Shown here piece after piece: positions 15,105-29,108 of a stretch of DNA of 64,000 nt. The notes below the pieces were generated by a model. It was given only the letters and a program-made list of their open reading frames with translations. It did no database searches and had not been told where the DNA came from. How positions within the stretch are numbered: the stretch's first letter is position 1; every line of letters starts with the position of its first letter. Source of the DNA: Plotosus lineatus (lineage: Eukaryota > Chordata > Actinopteri > Siluriformes > Plotosidae); contig CM045733.1 of the NCBI GenBank assembly GCA_024760905.1, positions 20,757,001-20,821,000 on the forward strand, written 5' to 3'. Position numbers and translations under genes: made by a program.

Positions 15105-15952
15105 GGCTCTCAGAGGATTAGATTTTAAAATGTGTTTTTTTGACTCTCTTAGTCAAAAAGGTTCCCAACCCCTGCGATTGTCCTCTTCCTTTTTCTTTCT
15201 TTTTTTTAATGACACTTACACATTTTTATTTTGTTATATAGTATATTTAATTGGATACTTTTAGAAGCATTCCCCTTGAAAAGGGAGTTAAATTATCCTT
15301 TATGGTGTCTTTGAGGGGTTGTCTTAGCACAATGCCCCTCTCTCTCAGCTGAGACAAAGCAGCGGTAGACACCCATGAAAGAACTTGACTATATTATCAG
15401 CTCTGTGTGCAATTGTAGAGTATTTGGATTGTAGTCCATCCCAACTAGTCTGTATTAACAACATCTGCATTGTGTTTGTATGCAAAGATTAACTTAGATA
15501 AAAACAGATAGACAAGTAGATGCTGTGGCTTTACCTTATAAAGGCTGTTCATGCCCGAACACCATCCAATCTGGTTGATCTTAAACCAAAATTCAAATAA
15601 AAAAATATCACATCACATCGTGGGTCAAAATCCCATCACAGCGATGTGAAAGACTCATCGCCTCTTATCACAAATGCTTGACTGCAGTTATAGCTGCAAA
15701 AGGTGGTTCAACCAGCTATTAGGTTTAGGGGGCAATTACCTATTCACACAGGCCCTTGTAGGTTCAGATGTTTTTTCCCTTTTAATAAATGCAGTTGGCA
15801 CTGAAAACTGCATTTTATGTTTACTTGTGCTCATCTTTGTATGATATTTAGTTTTGCTTGAAATGGATGACAGTGACTAAACGTGCAAAAAAGGTCAGAA
15901 ATTGGTCAGGGAAAACCTTTTGCACAGCACTGTATACCGTGTGTGTGTATAA

Positions 15953-15996
<44 letters not shown>

Positions 15997-18900
15997 CTAG
16001 TCCAGGGATCACCAACGTGGTGCCCGTGGGCACCAGGTAGCCCGCAAGGACAATATAAGTTGCCCGCGGACCTGTTCACTGCTATTTTTAGGACAGGCCC
16101 ATTTTTAGGACAGCGCCACTCTCCATTGAGCTGCATATAATTTTTTTGAATATATTTTTAAATCAAGTCAATATCTTCACATAGATGAATATCATTAATT
16201 ATTAATAATAACATCTAATTAAATCTAATTAAATGTAAATTGAGCAAATTTGTAATTTCAGAGGTGTGTATCGACCTAGTAGCCCTTCGCATTAATTGGT
16301 ACCCATGAAGTAGCTCTCAGTTTCAAAAAGGTTGGTGACCCCTGTACTAGTCCTTCTCAAAAAATTAGCATATTGTGATAAAGTTCATTATTTTCTGTAA
16401 TGTACTGATAAAAATTAAACTTTCATATATTTTAGATTCATTGCACCCCAACTGAAATATTTCAGGTCTTTTATTGTTTTAATGCTGATGATTTTGGCAT
16501 ACAGCTCATGAAAACCCAAAATTCCTATCTCAAAAAATTAGCATATCATGAAAAGGTGCTCTAAACGAGCTATTAACCTAATCATCTGAATCAACCAATT
16601 AACTCTAAACACCTGCAAAAGATTCCTGAGGCTTTTAAAAACTCCCAGCCTGGTTCATTACTCAAAACCACAATCATGGGTAAGACTGCCGACCTGACTG
16701 CTGTCCAGAAGGCCATCATTGACACCCTCAAGCAAGAGGGTAAGACACAGAAAGAAATCTCTGAGCGAATAGGCTGTTCCCAGAGTGCTCTATCAAGGCA
16801 CCTCAGTGGGACGTCTGTGGGAAGGAAAAGTGTGGCAGAAAACGCTGCACAACCAGAAGAGGTGACCGGACCCTGAGGAAGATTGTGGAGAAGGGCCGAT
16901 TCCAGACCTTGGGGGACCTGTGGAAGCAGTGGACTGGGCAACAGATGCCGCATTCCCCAGGTCAAGCCACTTTTGAACCAGAAACAGCGGCAGAAGCGCC
17001 TGACCTGGCTACAGAGAAGCAGCACTGGACTGTTGCTCAGTGGTCCAAAGTACTTTTTTCGGACATGCAAATTTTGCATGTCATTCGGAAATCAAGGTGC
17101 CAGAGTCTGGAGGAAGACTGGGGAGAAGGAAATGCCAAAATGCCTGAAGTCCAGTGTCAAGTACCCACAGTCAGTGATGGTCTGGGGTGCCATGTCAGCT
17201 GCTGGTGTTGGTCCACTGTGTTTTATCAAGGGCAGAGTCAATGCAGCTAGCTATCAGGAGATTTTGGAGCACTTCATGCTTCCATCTGCTGAAAAGCTTT
17301 ATGGAGATGAACATTTTCCTTTTTCAGCACGATGTTCAATTACTTTATTCTAATACGGCAAAAAAGCATGCTCTTTGGGGTCACACACGCCCCCCTGGCA
17401 TTGCACCCCCTGAGGGGGGGTTGGCTCCCACTTTTTGAGAACTACTGGTGTATATACATATATACAGTCATGTGAGAATACACCTTGTTGAGTAGTCAAG
17501 TCTTTATTTAGAAATGTTCATAAATGTCAAATCTTGTTTTTCTTGTCAATCTTGTTGTATTTCTGGAAAGGAAAGTTATTTAACTGTAATTAAACAACAT
17601 CAATTTTATGCATTAAACAAAAAGTATATAAAATATAACAACAATGTATACTTCAATAATGAAAAAAAATTAGGACAGTCCCACATATTTTCCCATTTAC
17701 AATGGCTATAATCACACACACAGGTGTATTAGATCAGATGCATGTGATTAGAACATGGTTACCACTTGCCCTATTTAAACCTCACACGTTTAGACTTCTG
17801 TTGAAGACTAAGCACCATCGCGAGATTCAAAGAGCTGTTTGAGGCCGTCAGAAAGAATATTGTGGCGGCTTATGAGTCGGGTAAGGCATTTAAAAAGATG
17901 TCAAAAGAATTTGACATCAGCAATTCCATCATCCGTGAAATTGTTTACAATACATTCAAACAAGATAACTTGTTAACAGACAAGTGTGTATGTTTCTTCA
18001 TTTTTTCCTCATGGCTTATTTCTAATAGAACATTTTCTTCTGCTTTGCATTTTTAAAATCATTATTTATTTTGCATTACAGTTTCCTCTCCTTTTCTCTT
18101 CGGAGTAGCTGCAATAGTCAAACCAGTTTAGCAGTTTGCATTTGTTTTATTTCTCTTTAATCATCATTTAGTTAAATAATCATTTACTACCTTTTTCGTT
18201 CTGGCCAAACTCTACATGAAATTGAATACAACTGAAAATACAGCCGAGAAGAGCATTTGTTGATATTATTCTGGTTCCAGTCCCTTTGCTAAACCTTGAT
18301 GTTAATCCTCAGTAGTTTAATCTTTATACACTGGAGCACAAAAGCAGCCAGAGAATGCAGATCAGCGTGGCCCTAATCTGTGCTCATCCCAGGCCTTCTC
18401 TACATACCAGTGACCAGATGTGAGCCTTTCATTTTCATTTGATTTCCTTCACCATAGATGAACTGTTGAAGGCTTCCACATTACACATTAGTGCCTGTAG
18501 ATGAGATGCTTTGTTTCCAGTTTAGAGTAGCAGATTTGTGTTCTTTTGAGCAGTTGTTCTAAGTCAGTATGCCATTTACAGGGTTGATAAGGCTGGACAT
18601 TACATGAACATCTGACATCTTTGTTTCTGTGCAATCAGACCAGACATACTAGCCTTCTCTTCCCACTTGAATCAGTGAGCCTTGTGAATCCATGACACTC
18701 TGCGAGGTTTACCTGTTGTCCTTCTTTGGGTCCACTTTATATGCATTTACCACTGTCTGTCTTCCTTTCGGCTTTTTCCCTTTTACTCGGGAGTCGCCAC
18801 AGCGAATCATCTGATTCGCACATTTGATTTGGCATAGGTGTTTACGTCGGATGCCCTTCCTGTCACAACCCTTTTAGCAAGGGACAGAAACACGCTGACG

Positions 18901-20606
18901 ACTTTGCAGCCTACTCTTTACGAAAGTCAGCAATGGTTCTTTTACATGCCTCTCACCATAGACAGTGACAGACATGGCCCGCCTTTGATAACCCAGTTAG
19001 CTGCACTGGGGGAGACAGTGACAACCTTGTGGAGAGTGGGACTCGAACCCCCAACCTTTGGATCAGCGATCCAGCGCCCTATACCACTAGACCACCACTG
19101 CCCCACACTTATATGCATTTACCACTATAAACCAATAAAACCCCAAACGTTCTGCTGCTTTGGAGATTAATAGACCCAGTTACCACAATATGGCCCTTAT
19201 CAGAGTCACTCATATCCTTACGCTTTCTCATGTTTCCTGATTTCAACACATCAACTTCTAAATTGACTTGTTCACTTTCTGCCTAATACATCCCACTTGT
19301 TGGCATGTGCCACTGTATGGTGAATGACCCCACCAGTGTTGTTCATGTCACCTGTCAGTGGTTATAATCTTTTAAATTTTATGGCTGTTCTGTGTGAAAT
19401 GGTCCCACTTTCTCTCTGTTTTTTTCTTGGTAGGTTCTTTGTTGAATAGTACAAAATTACTGTGGTCCACAAAGGTATCACTAAAGATTTATGTGACTAT
19501 ATGTTTAAAGTGCATCGATCAGCAGATGGATATAAAAGAATTGCAATTACAGTTAATGTCACTGACCGCTGTTAGGCCCATCATTAAGAAGTGGATTTTG
19601 ATAGCAGTGGAATGAGGGGATCATTTGGCAAGCTGCTCAGAGGTCAGTGAAAACCTTTAATGAGCTCCAAGAATTTATGGCAGTCAGTACACACACTGAA
19701 TATTATGACCCTTTCGATACTGATGAAAAAAATGAGGAGGATGTCCAAGATGTTTGTGTTTGTGAAATACCAAGCATTCCAGATGGCTCTCATTAAATGC
19801 CATGATTGCTGAATATTGATTCAGTGCCAACACAAGCATCACTATTCATACCTACAAAAGAGGTGGCATCCTTTTTGGGCTCTATTTTCTTTGCTGTCAT
19901 AAGGGTGGTTTTCTTCTGTGACCTTTTTTGGTACATGCTGTTTTTTGCTGGAAAGAACATAGGCGTTTTGAGCTTTCAACATAGCAGCAATATTAATCAC
20001 ACCTTTTGAACCAAGGAATGTGTCAGGAAAATGAGGATCGATGTCAGTAAATGGCCCAGTTATTGGTCTGATCTCAGTCCATTATAAGGCTGTGGATTGA
20101 CATTGATTTACCACCTGTCAGTCTGACTCAAGCGGTAATACTACTGTACATGTTTAAGCGTTGATGTTGCCGTCAAAGAAACAAAAGGGCACAAGGTTAA
20201 AACAACTCTAAGGTCGCGTGTTGAAAACTCATTAATATACTAGCCTCACTGGAACCCAGCACTAACTGCTGTGTGTCAGCAATAGTGTATTGGTATAGTT
20301 TTTTAAATGTCTCACCATTTCAGAACATAACTGTTATTAAACATGCGTTTAACCCCCTCGATTAAAGGACTGCGTGGTACAAAGCAAATGTGACGGGACT
20401 GATGTCTATTTCCTCAAGAAGACTTAAAAGAAGAATTTTACCAAAAGATAGCAATTTTTGCAATATTTTTGAGAGGAAACTGTCATATTTATTGTTGGTA
20501 AGATTTGTTCTCTAAATTATAATGTGTGAAATGCCTGACATGATCTGGACTGATTTTTTTTTTTTGTGTGTGTGTGTGTATATTTTAGCATATTTGAAGG
20601 TGAATT

Positions 20607-20641
<35 letters not shown>

Positions 20642-23600
20642 AGACAGTGTTTTTGCAGGCATTTCCAGCAGTCTACGAGGAGCTCCTAAAGTTGTTCTCT
20701 GTTCGAGATGTAGCCTCGTTCGTGAGGGAGACACTGGGGAGTCTGCCAGACACCTCACAGTCAGACTGCTCTCTAGAGACTGTGAAACTTCAGTGTATCG
20801 CTAAAACTGTGGAGAGCCAGCTGTACACAAACCCAGGTACACACACACACAACCCTTTATTATATTATTGGTTTATACATAGCGGGAGAACCGGAGCAGT
20901 ATTGTTTTAAGAGTGAACTGTAATTAAAGTCAGGGTCTGCAGTTTTAAGTCAGAGAACTTTGGTGAATTTCTTCTCAGTTTCATTCACCAGACATTTAAT
21001 AGGTATTCACAGAGGATGAAATTCAATTCAGTTTTATTTGTATACAATTGACATGTCACAAAGCAGCTTTACACAGTAAAACAGTAAAAGTGGGAGCTTA
21101 CAAAGTAGATAAGAATTTAAACATTTCCTATAACAGATAGACATCCCTAATGAGCATCGCCCACGGCGACGGTGGCAGTGAAAAACTTCCTCAGTAGATG
21201 GGAGGAAGAAACAAATGTGCAACTCACAGTTCATGAAGCGAACCAAAAAAAAAAAACCCAAAAAACTTGAAGTAAATAAATCGAGGTGCTTGTGGTGAAC
21301 TACAGAAACACCAAATAACTGGAAGCTGAAGCGGCATGGACTTGTCCTCCCTCTCCCCCCCTCTCTCTTTCGTTCTTTCATTCTCAAGTAAATCTTACGT
21401 TTTGTACTTAAAAACAAACAAGAAAACACTAATCAGGTCATCACAATATATTGTAATGTAATGAAAACATGTGCATAGACTAGTGTATAATAATAATTTG
21501 TTGATGATGATCCCTGGTGAACAGTTCGTTGTATTAATGTTATGTTTTGTTTTGTAGGTGTGTATGGAGAAGTGAATACAATCAATGTATTTTACTTCAG
21601 ACAGCAAATTTAAAATGTGCAAAACCTGTTTACTGTCAGGAAGTCATCAGCTTTTAATTTCTTAATTTGAACCCAATATAAACATGTGTAATTTGTCTCA
21701 GACTCTTTGGGCTGTAGGGGGAAAATAGGTAATATGGAACATCCTTCACGCAGACAGGAAAAGAATGGATTAGTTCTTGCCTGTTGATTATGGAAGCCTC
21801 TCCATTTACACCCACTTTGGGGTTTCTTTGTATTGCTAGAAATAACTCTTGTTTGTGTGTGTGTGTTTTTGTGTGATTGATTGTGTGTATTTTGCATTTC
21901 AGAATCGAGGTGTATCCTGCTTCCTGTGGTCTTGTGCTTGTTACAGACTCACATGAAGGAGCAGCGCGATTTGGTGATGTGCGCCCAAATACTCACCAGC
22001 ATGCTGTCCATCATGAAGAGATACGACACGGTGAGATAGCATCCTCTAACTTGACTTGAAGTACTCAGAGGAAGTGAGAGGGAGAGAGATGGGCTTTGGG
22101 GCTGAATGAGTGATGCAACCTTTTTAAAACATTGTGCTCTAAATAATGGCAGGAAATGCTGAAGACATTAAAGAGAGGAGTAAAGCACATCTTGTGACTT
22201 GCTGTGAAATAAGATTTAGTAGAGCTTGTTTAAAAGAAGTAAAACCCATGCTTTCTCAGGGTCATTTGGTTCTCTGCAGTCTGATGTAGTACCTCAACAA
22301 TGACAGAATCAGAATAACATAGGGGCTTCAACATCTACATGTACAGTAGTTTAAAAATATTGTGTTCAGGTAGTTTTTGTTAAGCACCATGTGTTGGTTA
22401 AATATTTTTGAAACTATTTAATTCAACCAAGTTAAGACTTCTGTAGTTACTTTAGTTTTGTGAAATATTTCTGATGAGCTTTGGGTGTAATGATTAGGGA
22501 AGTGTTTTCCCTCCCCTTGCTGAAGTGTTCTTCTGCAAGACATCTAACCCCCCACTGCTCTCCAGGTGTGGCTGTCTACTGCTTTGAGTGTGTTTGTTTA
22601 CTCTGGATAGGTAAAATCTTCTTCTTTTCTTTTCGGCTTTTTCCCATTCTTGAGAGTCGCCACAGCGAATCATCTGATTCGCACATTTTTGATTTGGCAT
22701 GGGTTTTTATGCCCTTCCTGTCACAACCCTTTAGCAAGGGACAGAAACACGCTGACGACTTTGCAGCTCCTCTTTACGAAAGTCAGCAATGGTTCTTTTA
22801 CATGCCTCTCACCATAGACAGTGAGAGACATGGCCCGCCTTTGATAACCCAGTTAGCCGCACTGGGGGAAGAGTGACGACCTTTGTGGGGACTCGAACCC
22901 CCAACCTTAGGATCAGTGGTCCTGCGCCCTATCCACTAGACCATCACTGCCCACAATACTCTGGATAGGTTAAATGCAGAGCCAAATTTCCCTTGCAGGA
23001 TTAATGTAGTATTTCATAATCAAATTAAAATAATTAATACATATTTGGGGTATGTGATTTTTTTATGTAATCATTTTTCTTTAAGATAATCCAAATAATT
23101 GATGAATCAAAACATTATTTGTAAATAAATAATTTGCAGTCATTATTTGCAATTCTAGCTCTAATCCAGGACAGTCGCTCTTCTTCCTTTTTTTTTTTTT
23201 TTGGCATGAGGTAAAATGTGTGTGAGTGTTAAATAGCATTCACACAATCTGCAGGGTCTCTATTCAGAGAGGCATCACCTCTTCTAGCCCCCTTTTTTCC
23301 ATTCTGGCTGCTTTTCACTCTGTCATTATCACCCTATCAGGAAGCACATGCGGTTTCCACGTTGCTTTATTATTCAAATCCAGGCTTTAACTGCTTAATG
23401 CCATGGGATATTAATATGGTTGGTAAAGTGTGTACATATAAGCAAATAAAAAAGAAATCAAACACTTGGATTATCTTCAGACTTGCTTGCAAGAGCGGCA
23501 CAGCAGTTCTATATTCTTTTCAGCTTTTTCCCTTTTCTCGGGAGTCGCCACAGCGAATCATCTGATTCGCACATCTGATTTGGCATAGGTGTTTACGTCG

Positions 23601-26600
23601 GATGCCCTTCCTGTCACAACCCTTTAGCAAGGGACAGAAACACGCTGACGGCTTTGCAGCTACTCTTTACGAAAGTCAGCAATGGTTCTTTTACATGCCT
23701 CACACCATAGACAGTGAGAGACATGGCCCGCCTTTGATAACACAATTAGCCGCACTGGGGGAAGAATGACGACCTTTGTGGGGACTTGAACCCCCAACCT
23801 TAGGATCAGCGATCCTGCGCCCTATCCACTAGACCACCACTGTTCTACAACAGGTGTATATTACTCGTTGTTTGATGGCAAGTGCACCTTCCCAAGAAGA
23901 TGCAGGTAAATGTGGCCTTCGGTGAATTATAAGTTCTTTTTATATTCATGTTTATTTTGAAAGCTGTAAATTAAAGAGGGAATTTGTATAACTAGCCACC
24001 CCTCCATTGGTATGAAAGCAATAATGACTGCTGTTTTTCCCGTCCTCTGTCAAATGTTAACTTTCAAACATGGTCAACTATGGCTGAACAGTGCATGGTA
24101 AGCCATTTCACCAGTTATACCAAAGGGATCCAAGCGCTACAACACCAATAACAGAAGCGTGTAGACTGAAAGCTAAAACATGTTGAAAAATAAACCACAT
24201 TTATGCAAATTCAGCAATGGTTAACCTGTGAGCCTTTCAGCCCACACTGTATAAGACAAATTTATTTTAGAAGATGAATTCTAGATTCATTCCAACCTCT
24301 TTACACGATAACATGTTTGGCAACTCCGCAGTATAGTATCAAGTAAAGTATTTTAGTACAAGATGAATGAACTTACTAATATTACTTGTATGTATTTTTT
24401 TTAGCTACTACGTACTCATTTACTCATATGACGAATATATAACCGAATAGTCCTATGAGGATGATGGTGAGACGGGTGCCCATCTCAGCCAACACTTGAT
24501 GAAGGCAGGGCACATCTGAAAGAGTTCACCAAACTGATATTTTTCTGGTTTCATACAAATCTTTCCTTTCGACTCTGGTTTATACAGTGGTATTGCATCT
24601 AACGAGTGTCCCTTATAACGATTCTTCCATGATACAATCTTCGAACCCACCAAAAATCTGCTCTATCCAACAAGTGAAAATTCACTTTATGAGCTCTCCT
24701 CGAAATGGCTTTTCCAGGCTGATTAGCCTCGTATTCTTCCACGTGTATTTCTCTGCGCTCAGAGAACACTTTGTACAGTGCTTCTCAATTATTTTCTGTG
24801 ACGCCCACTCTCGGGATGGGGGGGTGGGGGTGAGACAACATTTCACCTCCCACTCCCTCCCAGCGCCTTGTGCGTGACTATAAATAGTGTTTACTGCACT
24901 TCATATCGTTTGCTCGGTGCTTTTTCCCTACACCATAGTGTGACAATGTATATTCGCAATTCCATTTAATTCTAGCACAGTATGGCAAAAAATCATGTTC
25001 CCCAGGGTCATACGCACCCCCTAGGGCATCACACCTTGGGGGGCGCATCCCACTACTTGAGAGGCACTGACCTTGTGGGAGCTCACCACGAGCCTTTCCT
25101 CGCTGGCATTCGTAGCATGCACATGCACAAAATTCTCCTCCTCTGTTACGCACCACCTCATGCCTGCTCACGTGACATCTTCGGCGCAGTCGATGATTGG
25201 AAGGGTTAGTTGATTTATTGTTTATTCTTGTTTTATTATTTATTATTAATATACATTTTATTATTGTTTTATTATTTATTATTAATATACATGTGATATT
25301 ATGAAATATATTAATATAAATATTATCTTTAATATATTAGGTCAGATATATGTGGTTGTGGCAGATTATACGGGTTTGGGAGGGGGTTGGAACCATTTAA
25401 TTGGTTTTCAGTTATTTCTTCTGGAATAATTGTTTGATCTAACAAACTTTTTGGCTCACGAGCTTTCCCTCAGAACAGATTAAATTCGTTAGACAAGGTA
25501 CCACTGTATGAAGATTTCTTTCTTATGGTGTCCGAGAGTTTTTCCTTGCCATTGAGCTCAGGTATCGTATCTCAGACCTCCTTGGTATGAGGCAGATATG
25601 CTCACCAATGCATTACTATGCTGCTTGGAAAGAATACTGAACTAATTATCTAACTGCACATTGACATCCAATACCAAAAATAAATTTGACACTACAGCAA
25701 TTCTAGTCCACATCACCGTGTAACCTGCAGAAAAGTGTGGGTAGATAATGTTATGTGCAAGTTTGAAAACTTCACCTTGCGCATGATGCCATTCTGACAT
25801 AAATCAGTTAAATTTATTCTTATAGCAATGTACCTCAGCTCTTTTGCACCACACAACACTCACACCTAGGAGCAAATTGGAACAGACTTCTTCTTCTTCT
25901 TTTCCTTTCGGCTTTTCCCTTCAGGGGTCGCCACAGCGAATCATCTGCCTCCATCTCACCCTATCCTTTGCATCTTCTTCTCTTACACCAACGACCTTCA
26001 TGTCCTCCTTTACCACATCCATGAATCGTCTCTTTGGTCTTCCTCTAGGCCTTTTGCCTGGTAGTTCCAGCCTCAGCATCCTATTACCAATATACTCACT
26101 ATCCCTCCTCTGTACATGTCCAAACCATCTCAATCTAGCCTCTCTGACTTTGTCTCCAAAACGTCTTACATGTGCTGTCCCTCTGACGTACTCATTCCTA
26201 ATCCTATCCATCCTCGTTACTCCCAAAGAGAACCTCAACATTTTCATCTCTGCTACCTCCAACTCTGCCTCCTGTCTTTTCCCCAGGGCCACTGTTTCTA
26301 ACCCATACAGCATCGTTGGCCTCAACACCGTTTTGTACACTTTTCCTTTCATTTTTGCCGATACCCTCCTATCACACATCACACCGGACACTTTTCTCCA
26401 ACCATTCCAACCTGCCTGCACACGCTTCTTGACCTCTTTTCCACACTCGCCATTGCTCTGGATTGTTGAGCCTAAGTACTTAAAATCCTCCACCTTTCTT
26501 ATCTCTGCTCCCTGTAATCTCACCGTTCCTCTTTGGTCCTTGGCATTCATGCACATGTACTCTGTCTTACTGAGGCTAATCTTCATTCCCCTCCTTTCCA

Positions 26601-29054
26601 GGGCATACCTCCACCTCTCTAGATTTTCCTGCACTTGTTCTCTGCTCTCACTACAGATTACAATGTCATCTGCAAACATCATAGTCCATGGGGAATCTTG
26701 TCTAACCTCGTCTGTCAGCCTGTCCATCACCATAGCGAACAAGAAGGGGCTGAGAGCTGACCCTTGATGCAGTCCCACCTCCACCTTGAACTCTTCTGTC
26801 ACACCGACAGCACACCTCACCACTGTCTTACATCTCTCATACATGTCCTGCACCACTCTAACATACTTCTCTGCCACTCCAGACTTCCTCATGCAATACC
26901 ACAGTTCTTCTCTCGGCACCCTGTCATATGCTTTCTCCAGATCCACAAAGGCACAATGCAGCTCCGTCTGACCTTCTCTGTACTTCTCCATTAACATCCT
27001 CAAGGCAAACACTGCATCTGTGGTGCTCTTTCTGGGCATGAAACCAAACTGTTGTTCACAAATGCTGACTTCTGCCCTTAGTCTAGCTTCCACTATTCTT
27101 TCCCATAACTTCATCGTATGGCTCATCAACTTTATCCCTCTGTAGTTGCCACAACTCTGCACGTCTCCCTTGTTCTTAAAAATGGGCACCAGCACACTTC
27201 TCCTCCATTCCTCTGGCATCCTCTCACTCTCTAAGACCTTGTTAAATGTTCTTGTCAGAAAATCTACTGCTACCTCTCCTAGACACTTCCATACCTCCAC
27301 CGGTATGTCATCAGGACCAACTGCCTTTCCATTCTTCATCCTCTTCAATGCCCTCCTCACTTCACCCTTACTAATCTTTGCTACTTCCTGGTCCTCAACA
27401 GTCACCTCTTCTACTCTTTTTCTCTCTCATTTTCCTCATTCATCAGCTCTTCAAAGTACTCTTTCCATCTTCCCAGCACACTTCTGTCATCAGTCAATAC
27501 ATTTCCCTCTCTGTCCTTTATCAATCTAACTTGCTGCACGTCCTTCCCATCTCTATTTCTCTGCTGTGCCAACCTGTATAAATCATTTTCTCCCTCCTTA
27601 CTTTCCAGCCGAGCATACAAGTCATCAAACGCACTCTGTTTGGCCTTTGACACTGCTACCTTTGCCTTACGCTGTGTCTCCCTGTACTCCTGTTTACTCT
27701 CTTCGGTTTTCTCAATGTCCCACTTCTTCTTAGCTAATCTCTTCCTTTGTACACACTCCTGCACTTCCTCATTCCACCACCAAGTCTCCTTATCTACTTT
27801 CCTTCCAGATGACACACCAAATATTCTCCTACCTGTCTCCCTGATCACATTCGCTGTAGTTGTCCAGTCATCTGGAAGCACTTCCTGACCACCCAAAGCC
27901 TGTTTCAACTCCTCCTTGAAGACAACCCGACACTCTTCCTTTTTCAACTTCCACCACTTTGTCTTCTGCTCTGCCTTTGCCTTCTTCACCTTCCTCACCA
28001 TCAGCATCATCCTGCACACCACCATCCTATGCTGTTTGGCAACACTCTCACCCGCTACTCCTTTGCAGTCACTGACTTCCTTTAAATTACATCGCCTGCA
28101 CAAGATGTAGTCTACCTGTGTGCTCCTACCTCCGCTTTTATAAGTCACCCTATGCTCCTCTCTCTTCTGGAAGAAAGTATTCACCACAGCCATTTCCATC
28201 CTTTTTGCAAAATCTACCAACATCTGTCCTTCATGCTCCTGTCCTGGATACCAAACCTACCCATCACTTCCTCGTCCCTCTGTTTCCTGCACCAACATGT
28301 CCATTGAAGTCTGCCCCAATGACCACTCTTTCACCTCTGGGGTACTCTGCATCACTTCATCTAACTCCCTCCAGAATCTCTCCTTCTCTTCTCGCTCACA
28401 TCCTGTCTGTGGGGCATAAGCACTAACAACATTGACCATCACACCTTTAATTTCTAACTTGAGACTCATCACTCTGTCTGACACTCTTTTCACTTCTAGA
28501 ACATTCCTGGCAAACTCCTCCTTCAAGATGACTCCGACTCCATTTCTCTTCCCATCCACACCGTGATAAAACAGCTTAAACCCTGCTCCTATGCTTCTAG
28601 CCTTGCGACCTTTCCACCTGGTCTCCTGAACACACAGTATGTCCACCTTCCTCCTCTGCATCATGTCAGCCAGCTCTCTACCTTTTCCTGTCATAGTTCC
28701 AATATTCAAAGTCCCTACTTTCAGTCCTAGACTCATGCCTTTCCTCTTCTCTCTCTGGCAACGGACACGCCTCCCGCCTCTCCTTCTTCGACGTCTTCGA
28801 CGTCGAGCAAATTGGAACAGACAATCAGCTAAATGTGCTTGTCTTTGCACTGTGGGAGGAAACCCATGCAAGCATCGGAAAAACATGCAAATGCTACATA
28901 GATATGTCTGAGCCCAGGAATCGAACCAAGGACCTTCTTGCAGTGTGGCTGACTTTCTAAGCAGTACGCCACCGTGTTATACCTATTATAGTCTAAAAAG
29001 TGTCTCATGAATAATAGTGTTGAATGGAAGTGTACAATCATTTGTTCTCTCTAT

Positions 29055-29108
<54 letters not shown>

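Noticed and set aside
25844..26767. 307-aa + strand reading frame
   Set aside because: It is the antisense shadow of the LINE reverse transcriptase on the - strand; it has no domain and ends with the LINE.
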